A stretch of 64,000 nt of DNA from Acuticoccus sediminis (GTDB lineage Bacteria; Pseudomonadota; Alphaproteobacteria; Rhizobiales; Amorphaceae): the NCBI RefSeq assembly GCF_003258595.1, contig NZ_QHHQ01000002.1, positions 1,116,001 to 1,180,000 of the forward strand, in the 5' to 3' direction. The notes beneath the pieces were generated by a model. The model saw nothing but the letters and a program-made list of their open reading frames with translations, did not search any database and was not told the origin of the DNA. The position numbers were made by a program, and so were the translations under genes. Below are positions 50,823 through 59,585 of the stretch, piece by piece (within the stretch, counting starts at the first letter, position 1; every line of letters begins with the position of its first letter).

Positions 50823-53663
50823 ATGCTGATCCCATCGCCCACTCTCGTCATCGGAGCGTTGCTGGTCGTCGCGGGTCTGGCGTTGCTCATCGTTGCGCGG
50901 TCCGACTGGTGGGGCGCCGTCGGCCCGACCCTCGGCCACATGCGCGACAGCTTCAGCTGGCCGAAGCTCGCCTACTCCGTCGTCCTCCTCAGCCTCGTCG
51001 CGATCCTGCTGTCGGAGACCGGCCGGCTCTGGCTCGACCGGCGCACCGTGCTGGGCGCCTTCCAGTATTATTCAGGCAACACGCAGGACGAGGCCAGTGG
51101 CAAGACGGCGGCCCTGCGCATCCTCGACCGGCACGGCGAGCTGCGCCGCAAGTTCGCCGACGTGGAGCGGTCCAGCTTCGAGAACGAGCAGCGGCTGATC
51201 CCCGTCACCGGCCAGCCGATCGCGCAGCCCGAAAGCGTGCTGCAGGACGTCGAGATCAAGGTGCAGGAGATCAACCTCACCGACATCCTCGCGCGGGTTC
51301 GCCGCTGGTTCACGTCGCCGCGCGAGATCAAGGGCACCGTCTCGGTCTCCGGCACGCGCTACAACGCGACGCTCACCTTTGCCGACGCCGAGACGCGCCT
51401 CAAGAACGGCGACGTCGTCGGCTCCTCGCTCTACTTCGACGATCTCGCCTCGCTGGACGAGGTGGTCGAGGACATCGCCTGCACGCTGATCTGGATGGAC
51501 GCGGCACGCGAGGAGGAGGACATCGCCACCGTCGGGCGCGACGAGTTCTGCAACTGGACGCGGCACTGGTCGGCCTATCAGTCTCTCGCCGGACGGCTGC
51601 GGCGTAACGGCCGGCTCGGCGAGGACGACACCCGCCAGGTGCGGGACGCGCTCCAGGCCCTCGGCCACGCCATCGAGCGCGGCAACGTCAGCTATCCGAA
51701 GTACTGGTCGCTGCGCGCCGACTTCGTCGACCTGCTGCCCGACGAGGATCGCGCCAGGCTCGTCGAGCAGAAGCAGCGGGACTGGCTGACCTACTACGCG
51801 CTCCTGCGGATCGACCCGCGCGACCGGCTCCGCGCCGGCAACGCGCTCACCGAGGAGGAGGCGCTCATCGCGCTCGCGCAGGCGCGGCCCGCGCTGGTGA
51901 TCAACGACGGCGAGCTCGAGGCGGCGAGGGGCACGCTCTGGGAGGCGATCCTGGACCTAGAGCGGTCCCGGAGCGCGGTCCGGCGCGCGGCGAGCGCCAC
52001 CGGCCTCTTCCGCATCGTCGGCCCGTCCCCGACGCCTCTGCAGGAGAGCACCCGCGGGGTCGGCTTCGCCATCGCGCCGAACCTGATCGCGACCGCCGAG
52101 GTCAACATCGTCGCCCCGTCCGTGCGTCCCAGGGGCGGCACGGAGGTGGTGGAGGTCCCGGATGACGTGGTCGCCGAGTTCGTCTTCGCCGACCAGTGGC
52201 CGCAGGACGGCGACACGACGGTCGGGCGGCTGCCGATCCGGCGCATCCTCTACCTCGGCAACGGCGGGAGCCCGGCGCTGAACCTTGCCATCCTGGAGAT
52301 CGAGGGGCACGACACGACCGCCTTCCCGCCGCTCGAGATCGACCTCGACGCGGCGGCGCTCGAGCTCAACGGCTTCGTCTGCCTCGTCGGCTTCCCGGAG
52401 AACGATTCCCGCCTGCCGCGCACCTTCATGCAGGCGCTCCTCGGCAAGACCGGCGGCGGGCACAAGCGGATCATGCCCGGCCGCGTCGTGACCCTTCCCA
52501 AGCCCGGCGCTCCCCGCACGTTCTCGGCGTTCGACCGCAATGCCATCACGGTCGACGCCAGCACCAGCGGCGGGACGGCCGGCGCACCGCTCATCGACCT
52601 GCGAACCGGTCGCCTCGCGGGCGTGAACTTCGGCGGCGCCTGGCAGAACATCAAGGACGGCAAGTTCGCCTACTCGATCCCGATCGCCTGGCTGTTCCCG
52701 AACGAGCCGCTGCAGGCGGAGCTGCGCAACGGCCCCGCCGCGCTGACGCTCGACACCTTCGCCGACCGCGTCGGAGCGCAGCCCCGCGAGATCGAGGTGG
52801 CCGCCGCCGCCGCACCGGAGGTGCCGGTCGGCGTGCGCCCGGAAACCGGCGCCGAACCGGACGAAACCGGGACCGCCGACATCGTCATCGCCGCCGACCC
52901 GATGACGACGGGTGGCTACGACACCGGTTTCCTTACCGTCCCGGTCCCCCTGCCCCACCTCGTCGACACGGGCGCGGGGCAGCCTAGCGACCCCCTGAAC
53001 TACGTGCACCACACGGTGGTGATGAACGTCGACCGCCGCCTCGCCTACTTCAGCGCCGAGAACGTCGATCCCGGCCAGCTCGTGCGGCTGCGCCGGGATC
53101 GCGACCGGTTCGTGCCGGACGGTCGCATCCCCGACGACTGGCAGCCCGACGGCGCCCTCTTCGCCGGGAACGACCTCGACCGCGGGCAGCTCACCCCGCG
53201 CGGCAACGTCGCGTGGGGCGACGAGGAGACGGCGCGGAACGCCAGCGCGTCGAGCTTCATGTACACCAACGTAACCCCGCAGCACGCCGACGTGAACCGC
53301 CGGAGCTGGAAGCAGCTCGAGGACGAGGTGCTGAACATCCTGCTCTCGCGCGGAGCGAAGGGGACCATCTTCTCCGGCCCCGTGTTCCGCGCCGACGACC
53401 TTGCCTACCGCGGCTTCAAGCTGCCGCGCGGGTTCTGGAAGATCCTCGTCGCGGAGGTCGACGGCGGGATGTACACCGCCGCCTTCGTCGTGCGGCAGGA
53501 GTTCGACATGCAGGGCGACCAGCTTCTCGGGCGGGGCGAGACGTTCGACGTGGTGAACAGCCGCGTCTCGGTCGCCGACGTCGAGGCACTGACGGGGCTC
53601 GACTTCGGCCCCCTGCGGGCCTTCGACGCCCTCGGCGGCGCCGGCGCGGCCGCCGCCCGCTAG
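50823..53663 (+). CDS. Membrane-anchored pseudo-protease/pseudo-nuclease (trypsin-like plus NucA-like domains, catalytic residues replaced)
   Basis: A 946-residue protein. Two membrane segments lie at residues 7-27 and 40-63, then a soluble part of about 340 residues. A trypsin-like fold follows (about 410-610): GVGFAIAPNLIATAEV, where the TAAH/TNxH His is replaced by Val (V427); ALNLAILEI, Asp replaced by Asn (N487); TSGGTAGAPLID, Ser replaced by Ala (A586). A NucA/Endonuclease_NS-like domain (about 730-930) reads LDRGQLTPRGN, with Q789 where DRGH is catalytic, and YTNVTPQHADVNR for the Asn site (N816). Both centres look dead. Arg after helix 2 suggests the bulk is cytosolic. ATG 50823 has GAGG upstream. 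It converges, with one base between stops, on the active protease genes. Confidence 0.88.
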   Translation: MLIPSPTLVIGALLVVAGLALLIVARSDWWGAVGPTLGHMRDSFSWPKLAYSVVLLSLVAILLSETGRLWLDRRTVLGAFQYYSGNTQDEASGKTAALRILDRHGELRRKFADVERSSFENEQRLIPVTGQPIAQPESVLQDVEIKVQEINLTDILARVRRWFTSPREIKGTVSVSGTRYNATLTFADAETRLKNGDVVGSSLYFDDLASLDEVVEDIACTLIWMDAAREEEDIATVGRDEFCNWTRHWSAYQSLAGRLRRNGRLGEDDTRQVRDALQALGHAIERGNVSYPKYWSLRADFVDLLPDEDRARLVEQKQRDWLTYYALLRIDPRDRLRAGNALTEEEALIALAQARPALVINDGELEAARGTLWEAILDLERSRSAVRRAASATGLFRIVGPSPTPLQESTRGVGFAIAPNLIATAEVNIVAPSVRPRGGTEVVEVPDDVVAEFVFADQWPQDGDTTVGRLPIRRILYLGNGGSPALNLAILEIEGHDTTAFPPLEIDLDAAALELNGFVCLVGFPENDSRLPRTFMQALLGKTGGGHKRIMPGRVVTLPKPGAPRTFSAFDRNAITVDASTSGGTAGAPLIDLRTGRLAGVNFGGAWQNIKDGKFAYSIPIAWLFPNEPLQAELRNGPAALTLDTFADRVGAQPREIEVAAAAAPEVPVGVRPETGAEPDETGTADIVIAADPMTTGGYDTGFLTVPVPLPHLVDTGAGQPSDPLNYVHHTVVMNVDRRLAYFSAENVDPGQLVRLRRDRDRFVPDGRIPDDWQPDGALFAGNDLDRGQLTPRGNVAWGDEETARNASASSFMYTNVTPQHADVNRRSWKQLEDEVLNILLSRGAKGTIFSGPVFRADDLAYRGFKLPRGFWKILVAEVDGGMYTAAFVVRQEFDMQGDQLLGRGETFDVVNSRVSVADVEALTGLDFGPLRAFDALGGAGAAAAR

Positions 53664-53664
53664 G

Positions 53665-55674
53665 TCAGGCGTCCGTCGTGACGAGGGCGGCGAGGAAGGC
53701 GGGGCGCGCCAGCTCGGGCTGGTCGACGAAGGGGTTGCGCGTTCCCTGGGCGCCGGCGATCAACATGTTGCGGCGCCGCTCCCAGTCATCGACCGGATCC
53801 TCGGCGTGCCACCGCGCGAGGCGGGCCAGCAGCGCGTCGCCGACGTCCGCGACCGGGCCGTAGCGCAGAAGCACGTAGAACACCGCCCGGGCGACCGCCC
53901 CCTTGCGGAACGGCTCGTCCGCCATCCTCCCGTCGCTGGCGATGACCGCGGCGCGCGTCGTCGGCCGGGCGAGGGCGAACAGCGCGTGGAGGTCGCCGGC
54001 GAGAGCGCTCGGAGCGCCCCGATGCGGGGCGATCGCCCGAACCGCCGCGAGGGCGACGCCCGCCTCCTCCGCCCGCGCGATCGCCCCGTCCGCGTCGGTG
54101 AGCGGGTCGATCGAGCGGGACGGGTCGGTCGCCATGGCGGCGCGCAACCCGGCGAGTTCGTCCTCCATGACGTCGCACGCCGGGCGCGGGTCGCCGGTTA
54201 TGAGGTCGCGGATCGCCCCTTCGACGGTCACGTCGAGGGAGGGATAGAGCCAGCGGTAGCGCGCCTCCGCGAAGGCGAGCGCCCCCGTCTCGTGCCGGAC
54301 GAGACGCTGGCGCAGACGCTTGGCGAGGGGCCGGACCGGCCCGCCCCACAGGTCGTCGAGATCGTCCCACGTCTCGCGCCGGGCGACGTTGTCGGCGACC
54401 TTGTCGTAGTCGCCGCGCCGCGGCCCGAACCGTTCCACCAGGGAGGCCGCGACATGCGCGTCGGGCCCCGCGACCCCTCTCGGCGCATGGGGACCGTCGC
54501 CTGCGTGGGGATCGGCCGGGCGTCCCAGGCCGAGGCCCGGGCCCACGGCGACAACGGTTCCGGTCCGCACGAAGAGGTCCCAGAGGTTCATGGCGTCCGG
54601 CGGCTCGAGGCACTGGGCGAAGAGCGTCCGCTCCGACTCGCCGTCGAGGGCGGTCGCCACATGCTGGACGATCTGGCTGATCCGGGTGCCCTCGTTGCCG
54701 ACGGTGACGATGCGGCTCGCGGTCTGCGGGTCGCCGGTCCACGCGCTCCCGTCGTCCAGCCTGGGCCGGTGGTCGCCGGTGAGGTCCGGCACGCCCATGT
54801 GGTGGATCGCGGCGAGCTGCCAGTAGTCGTTGAAGACCGGCGAGCCGGACGAGCCGTGCTCGGTGTCGGTCGTGTATTGCAGGAAGTCGCCGACGACGGT
54901 GACGATGCGGTTCGAGCGGACGGCCACCTGCATCCGCTCGCCGCGCGGATGCTGGATGATGTTGGCGCGCGAGCCGATCATCGTCTTGCCGGACTGGGCG
55001 ATCAGCGGGCACCAGCCCCGGCTGCGCAGTTCGACCCCGTTCGACCCCTCCGGCCGAAGGGCGACGAGGGTGAAGTCCATCTCCCGGTCGGTCTTGAAGA
55101 ACGTGCCCGGCTCCATCGCGAACTCGAGCGGGTCGCGCAGCTTGCCCCCGGCGGTCGTCAGGTACTCGAACTGAACGGTGGTGCCGGCGGCGACCACGTC
55201 CGACGGGATCACGTGATGGTTGGTGAGGAAGAGGCGCGGCGAGACGAGCACGCCGGACCCGTAGCTGACGCGCTGCAGGTCGAGCGGCACCTCCACCCGC
55301 GCGACGGCCCGCGCCGCGATGAGGCCCCTCTCGAAGAACTCGATCCCGGTGAGGTCGCTGCCGGCGATGATGCTCTCGTAGGTGCCGCTGAACTCCTCGG
55401 CGGCGGCGCCTTCGGCGAGCATCGTCGCCTCCTTCTCGAACCCGTGGGTCTTCAGCGCCTGGTAGAAGCGGTCCTCCTTCTCCACCTTCCACCACTGCAG
55501 CGGCTCGTGGTTGCGGGCGCGGCGGAGCTGGCGACCCAGCTCCAGGCGCTGCGCCTCGCCCTCGCGCCACCGTTCCGCGCTCGCGCGCAGCAGCGCCACC
55601 ACCGCGTCGGTCCGCTGGCTGAAGTCCTGCGCGAAGAGGTCGAGGGCGCCGACGTGGCGCTCACCGTCGGGCAC
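53665..55674 (-). CDS. Trypsin-like serine protease with long unassigned N- and C-terminal regions
   Basis: A 669-residue protein without signal peptide. Residues 1-130 are helical and charged, unassigned. The protease domain (about 130-300) keeps all catalytic residues: TNHHVI (H154), REMDFTLVAL (D200) and HGSSGSPVF (S276), followed by a binding-site-like IHHMG. The C-terminal 330 residues have Pro/Gly-rich then helical parts of no family I recognise. The start is GTG 55674 with GGAG 7-8 bases upstream, overlapping the 3' end of the protease-nuclease-hydrolase gene by 14 bases, so the two are translationally coupled. It is an intracellular protease likely cut or activated with its neighbour. 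Confidence 0.88.
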   Translation of the reverse strand: MPDGERHVGALDLFAQDFSQRTDAVVALLRASAERWREGEAQRLELGRQLRRARNHEPLQWWKVEKEDRFYQALKTHGFEKEATMLAEGAAAEEFSGTYESIIAGSDLTGIEFFERGLIAARAVARVEVPLDLQRVSYGSGVLVSPRLFLTNHHVIPSDVVAAGTTVQFEYLTTAGGKLRDPLEFAMEPGTFFKTDREMDFTLVALRPEGSNGVELRSRGWCPLIAQSGKTMIGSRANIIQHPRGERMQVAVRSNRIVTVVGDFLQYTTDTEHGSSGSPVFNDYWQLAAIHHMGVPDLTGDHRPRLDDGSAWTGDPQTASRIVTVGNEGTRISQIVQHVATALDGESERTLFAQCLEPPDAMNLWDLFVRTGTVVAVGPGLGLGRPADPHAGDGPHAPRGVAGPDAHVAASLVERFGPRRGDYDKVADNVARRETWDDLDDLWGGPVRPLAKRLRQRLVRHETGALAFAEARYRWLYPSLDVTVEGAIRDLITGDPRPACDVMEDELAGLRAAMATDPSRSIDPLTDADGAIARAEEAGVALAAVRAIAPHRGAPSALAGDLHALFALARPTTRAAVIASDGRMADEPFRKGAVARAVFYVLLRYGPVADVGDALLARLARWHAEDPVDDWERRRNMLIAGAQGTRNPFVDQPELARPAFLAALVTTDA

Positions 55675-58600
55675 CGGTCTTCTCCAGCAGCTCCTTCAGT
55701 GCCGATTGGAACTCCCCGGTCGCGACGTAGCGGGCGAGCTCGTGGTGGAGGGAGCCGTCGTTGTGCACGGCGATGTCCTTCACGACCTTCCGCCCGCTCC
55801 TCTTCATGTCGTTGGCGATCTCCGGGTCGGCGGCGGCGACGATGTCCAGCCGGTCGAAGATGTTGAACCACGGCCCGTCGAGCCGGTCGGCGGGGAAACC
55901 GTTCTGGCGCGTCCACGGCAGCCGCTCCTGTACGGTGTCGAGACCGAGCGGCGAGCCGAGCGTGATGAGGCCGGAGATGGACGGGCACGACGGCTCGTCC
56001 TTCAGGAGGTCGTAGGCGATCACCGTGCCCATGGAGTGGGAGACGATGATGTTCGGCCGGCCGGGCTGCACGGTGTCCTTCAGCATCGCCAGCAGGCGGC
56101 GGCGGATCTCCTGGCGCACCCGGTAGCGCGTGCCGGGACGCGGCTCGTGGTCGACGTCGTAGAGGTAGTGGTGCACGTCGCGCACGAGGTGGCGCATGAA
56201 GAAGCGCTCGATGAAGTCCGGAACGAAAGGCAGCTCCTGGACGGTGCCGGCGTCCGCCTCGCGCACGACCTCGCCGTTGCGGACCGTCATCGTGTGCCGG
56301 CTGATCGCTTCGACGAGGCTCGCCATGCGCTCGGCCTCCTCGCCGCCCTCCGGCAGGACGACATCCTCGGCCGCGAGCGCCTCCAGCGCGGCGACCGTGC
56401 CGCCGACGAGCTCGCGCACCACCAACGGCGCGCTGTAGAGGACGTCCGCCCAGTAGAGGAGACGGGTGTCCGCCCCGGCGGCGTCGAGATCGGTGCCGCC
56501 CGCCTTGATGGCGGACTTCCAGTTGCCGAGGACGATCTCGGGCGCCGGGTGATTGCTGATCCCGTGAATGAAGACGATGCCCGCCTTCGCCTCGCTCCGG
56601 AGAAGCGCGGGGGCCTCCACGCCGCCGCGCCCGGCCGGCGCCTCGGTGCGCGCGGCGACGCGTTTCATCACCCGTTGGCCGGCCCCCTCCTCGGCCTGGT
56701 CGGCCTCGTGCAGGACCTCGGCGAAGGTGAAGAGCTGGCCGCACTCCTCCTCGATCCCGGAGAGGCTGACGAGCCGCTGGCGCCACGGCGCGTCGATCAC
56801 GAACTCCAGCGGCACGCCGCCAAGGTCCTGCTCGAGGACGAAGCCGAACGCCTGCAGCGCGTCGCCGGCGCGGGCGACGATGACCTTCCAGTAGCGCCGG
56901 GGGATCTGGACGAGGATCTCGCCGTCCGTCCCGCGGCCGCGGAAGCTGCGGTCGCTCTCGGCAAGGACGGGGCCGGCGAGGACGCAGAGCCGTTCGCCCT
57001 CCGCCTGCTCCAGCACGACGTTCTCCAGCTCTCCCCAGAGGCCGCGCAGGTTCGAGCGGTTGAAGCCCTTCACCTGCGGCGAGCAGTTGGTGACGTGGAA
57101 GGTATCGCCGTTTGCAAACCGTACCGCGTCGTAGCTCGTGCCCCAGGCGACGGCCTCGCGGCGGACGATATGGCCCCTGTCGAAGGCACCGCCGTCCCGT
57201 GTGTAGAACCTGTCCGGGATCTGGTGGTCGCTCGGGATGCGCGGCTCGTCCCGCCACGCCTCGGTGTCGTTGTCGCCAAGACCGCCGAGGCCGTCGCGGC
57301 TGTAGTCGCGGCCCGGCTCGGGCTGCTTCACCTGCGCACGCGCGTCCTCGTTGGAGGCGGTGAGGAGCGCCAGACGGCGCGTGCCGTGCTGGACGATCGA
57401 GAAGTTGTGATACGGGATCGCCGTCCGCCCGTCGGCCATCGCGCTCACCGGCACACCGGCCCGCACCGCCGGCATCGGCACCTCGATTCCGAGGAAATTC
57501 GGGTCGTAGCCGGTGCGTGTCGAATAGTCGGTGTCGGTGACGGGGATGACCGCCCGCTCGATCGTCGCCCCCTCACCGGGGCCGGGCACGGCGGGCGGCG
57601 GCGCGACCGGCTGCGCGCCGAGGACCTGCGGCACCCCGACCGTGATCTCGACGTTGATGGGGATGCTGACCCTCGCGGCGATCCCGCCCGGCGCCTGGAC
57701 GACGGCCTGGACGGTATCCGCCGGCCGGGCGCCGGGCGCCGCCGGCTGATCGGGCGGCTGGTATGGCGGCGTCCGCTGCTCCACCACGGGGTCGGCGCGG
57801 GTCCATGCGTCGTCGCCGGCCGTAGGCCCGCGCCGGGGCGTGCCGGCGAAGCAGACGCCGGCGTCGATCACCCGCCCGTCGCGGGCGAGCTCGGCGCTCG
57901 GAACGCCGAAGTTGGCGTCGAGGTAGGCGCCGGCGAAGTGGAGGGCGAGGACGTTGCCGGTCGCGACGTCGATCACCGCCGAGCCGGAGTTGCCGCCGAG
58001 CGTCGAGGCGTCGTGCGTCACCGCGTCGACCTGCTTGCCGTAGCTCTCCACCGTGCGCCGCACGCCGACCCGGCCGGGCTGGAGGCGCTTCACGTTGTAG
58101 ACGCCACGGAACACGGTCTGCTGGACGGTAAAGTCGTTGTAGGGGCTCTGCGCCGGGTAGCCGACCACGGCGATCGGCCGGTTGTTGGCGTCCTCCGGCT
58201 GGTCGAGCGAGAGCTTCAGCACCTCGCGCCCGGCAAGGCCCGGCACCGCGATCAGCGCCATGTCCCAGTAGGGGTGGATCATCAGGACGCGCTCGACCGC
58301 GAGGATCTCGCCGGGTTCGGGACTGCCGATCTCGCGCTTGAAGTCGACCCCGGCGGTGCGGCCGGGCAGGAACTTCAGCCCCTCCCGCCCGAGGCCGGAG
58401 GCGAAGATCTCCGCCACGTGGCGGTTGGTCATCAGGATCCCGTTGCCGACGATGAAGCCGGTGCCCGCGTAGGGGTAGCTCGGATGGTTGGGGACCTCGA
58501 CGCGGCCGATGGAGGGCAGCTTCGGCATCAGGACCTGATGGACGGCCGGGGCGTTGAAGCTCTCCCAGGGCGCCGGGACCGCGCCCCAGTCGTCGCCGAC

Positions 58601-58972
58601 GATGTCCACCACCGGGCGCTCGCGGGGCAGGATGATCGCCTCCACGGCGAAGCGCTCGCGTGGGTCGAGCGGCTGGCCCTCCCGCAGCTTGCGCACGGCG
58701 CGGTCGGCGGCGGCGCCGTCGTCGACCGCCATGGTCATCCGCTCCAGCGCCGGCGCGCCCTCGGCCATCGCGGCGCCGATCTCCTCGCCGCCACCGATGC
58801 GCTCGACGATGTTGTCCTCGTCGACCTTGGCGAGGAACGCCTTCAGGCGCCGGTCAGACGGGGTCACGGTGACCTCCGTCCCGCGCGGTGGCGGTGCGGC
58901 GGCGGCCGGCGGCCGGATCGGGGGCGACGTCCGTGGGGCGGCCGTGAGGTTTCGGCTCCGCAAGACTGTCAT
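55661..58972 (-). CDS. Fusion of trypsin-like protease, NucA-type endonuclease and alpha/beta hydrolase
   Basis: A 1103-residue multidomain protein with no signal peptide. The N-terminal 165 residues are Pro/Ala-rich then helical. Protease (about 165-375): MTNRHVAEIF (H185), HPYWDMALI (D237), TLGGNSGSAVID (S329). A Pro-rich linker follows. Nuclease (about 510-720): AFDRGHIVRRE (H601) and HVTNCSPQVKGFNRSN (N629, N638) keep the Endonuclease_NS catalytic and metal residues. Hydrolase (about 795-1080): FIHGISNH, nucleophile elbow VSHSMGTVIAYDLL (S980), and late His in VHNDGSLHHELARY. ATG 58972; a GTG at 58978 is possible. It heads the two-gene operon, with an inverted repeat upstream (59046-59080). 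Role inferred only. Confidence 0.92.
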   Translation of the reverse strand: MTVLRSRNLTAAPRTSPPIRPPAAAAPPPRGTEVTVTPSDRRLKAFLAKVDEDNIVERIGGGEEIGAAMAEGAPALERMTMAVDDGAAADRAVRKLREGQPLDPRERFAVEAIILPRERPVVDIVGDDWGAVPAPWESFNAPAVHQVLMPKLPSIGRVEVPNHPSYPYAGTGFIVGNGILMTNRHVAEIFASGLGREGLKFLPGRTAGVDFKREIGSPEPGEILAVERVLMIHPYWDMALIAVPGLAGREVLKLSLDQPEDANNRPIAVVGYPAQSPYNDFTVQQTVFRGVYNVKRLQPGRVGVRRTVESYGKQVDAVTHDASTLGGNSGSAVIDVATGNVLALHFAGAYLDANFGVPSAELARDGRVIDAGVCFAGTPRRGPTAGDDAWTRADPVVEQRTPPYQPPDQPAAPGARPADTVQAVVQAPGGIAARVSIPINVEITVGVPQVLGAQPVAPPPAVPGPGEGATIERAVIPVTDTDYSTRTGYDPNFLGIEVPMPAVRAGVPVSAMADGRTAIPYHNFSIVQHGTRRLALLTASNEDARAQVKQPEPGRDYSRDGLGGLGDNDTEAWRDEPRIPSDHQIPDRFYTRDGGAFDRGHIVRREAVAWGTSYDAVRFANGDTFHVTNCSPQVKGFNRSNLRGLWGELENVVLEQAEGERLCVLAGPVLAESDRSFRGRGTDGEILVQIPRRYWKVIVARAGDALQAFGFVLEQDLGGVPLEFVIDAPWRQRLVSLSGIEEECGQLFTFAEVLHEADQAEEGAGQRVMKRVAARTEAPAGRGGVEAPALLRSEAKAGIVFIHGISNHPAPEIVLGNWKSAIKAGGTDLDAAGADTRLLYWADVLYSAPLVVRELVGGTVAALEALAAEDVVLPEGGEEAERMASLVEAISRHTMTVRNGEVVREADAGTVQELPFVPDFIERFFMRHLVRDVHHYLYDVDHEPRPGTRYRVRQEIRRRLLAMLKDTVQPGRPNIIVSHSMGTVIAYDLLKDEPSCPSISGLITLGSPLGLDTVQERLPWTRQNGFPADRLDGPWFNIFDRLDIVAAADPEIANDMKRSGRKVVKDIAVHNDGSLHHELARYVATGEFQSALKELLEKTGARR

Positions 58973-59045
58973 CCGCACGACATATTGGGCGGCCGGACGC
59001 CTGGTGCGTCATGAATACGGAAAAACACATCGCAAAAGCACCGAT

Positions 59046-59080
59046 ATCGTTGAAATAACTTCAATGTATCTTCAAACGAT
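59046..59080. promoter_or_regulatory. Nested inverted repeats upstream of the protease-nuclease-hydrolase gene
   Basis: TTGAA-ATAAC-TTCAA (59050-59064) is a perfect inverted repeat and a third TTCAA follows (59071-59075); ATCGT (59046-59050) and ACGAT (59076-59080) frame the cluster. It lies 74-108 bases before the ATG, in the A+T-rich core of a 310-base gap (58973-59282) that otherwise holds no gene. It is a candidate operator of an unknown regulator. Confidence 0.45.
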
Positions 59081-59282
59081 ACGCGGCACAACGCGGCTCC
59101 ATCTGTGGTCGTGGCGCCGCCACGCTGGATCCCACGGTTCCATCACGGGGGTTTGAACCCTCCCCGCCGCGCCGAGACCGAGCACGACGCGCCGACGGCG
59201 CCGGCGCGCGCCGGGCGCACACGATCCGCTCACGCGCCGTCACGTCGGCGGCGCTCGATGCCGGCGGCGCGCCGGTCGCAGG

Positions 59283-59585
59283 TCAGGCGCCGCCGAAGGC
59301 CGTGCGCAGGGACCAGACCACGACGATGCCGGCGGCCATGGTCAGCGGCAGGCTGCGCGTCGTCACCGCGACAGCGAGGGCGACGGCGGCAGCCGCCCAC
59401 TCGGTCGGCCCGCCCTTCAGGAGCGTCACGGTCACGAGGGCGGCGATCAGCGTTCCGGGCAGCGCCGCGAACGACCGCGCCCAGGTTCCGCCCGTCGGAA
59501 GCCGGGTCCCGAGGACGTAGCCCCCGAGCCGCAGGCCGAAGGTCCCGGCGGCGAGGCCCAGGATCAGCCACCAGCCGTCATTCAT
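59283..59585 (-). CDS. azlD: AzlD-family membrane protein (branched-chain amino acid export, small subunit)
   Basis: A 100-residue membrane protein with about four helices: WWLILGLAAGTFGLRLGGYVLG, then PGTLIAALVTVTLLKG, AAAAVALAVAVTTRSLPLTMAAGI (in part), and VVVWSLRTAFG. This pattern is typical of AzlD, the partner of AzlC. It starts at ATG 59585, eight bases inside the azlC end, so the two are coupled. Together they export branched-chain or related amino acids. Confidence 0.9.
   Translation of the reverse strand: MNDGWWLILGLAAGTFGLRLGGYVLGTRLPTGGTWARSFAALPGTLIAALVTVTLLKGGPTEWAAAAVALAVAVTTRSLPLTMAAGIVVVWSLRTAFGGA

Noticed and set aside
55511-59014. 1167-codon open frame opposite the fusion effector gene
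   Set aside because: His/Arg/Asp-rich shadow of a G+C-rich gene; the minus strand carries three intact catalytic domains.
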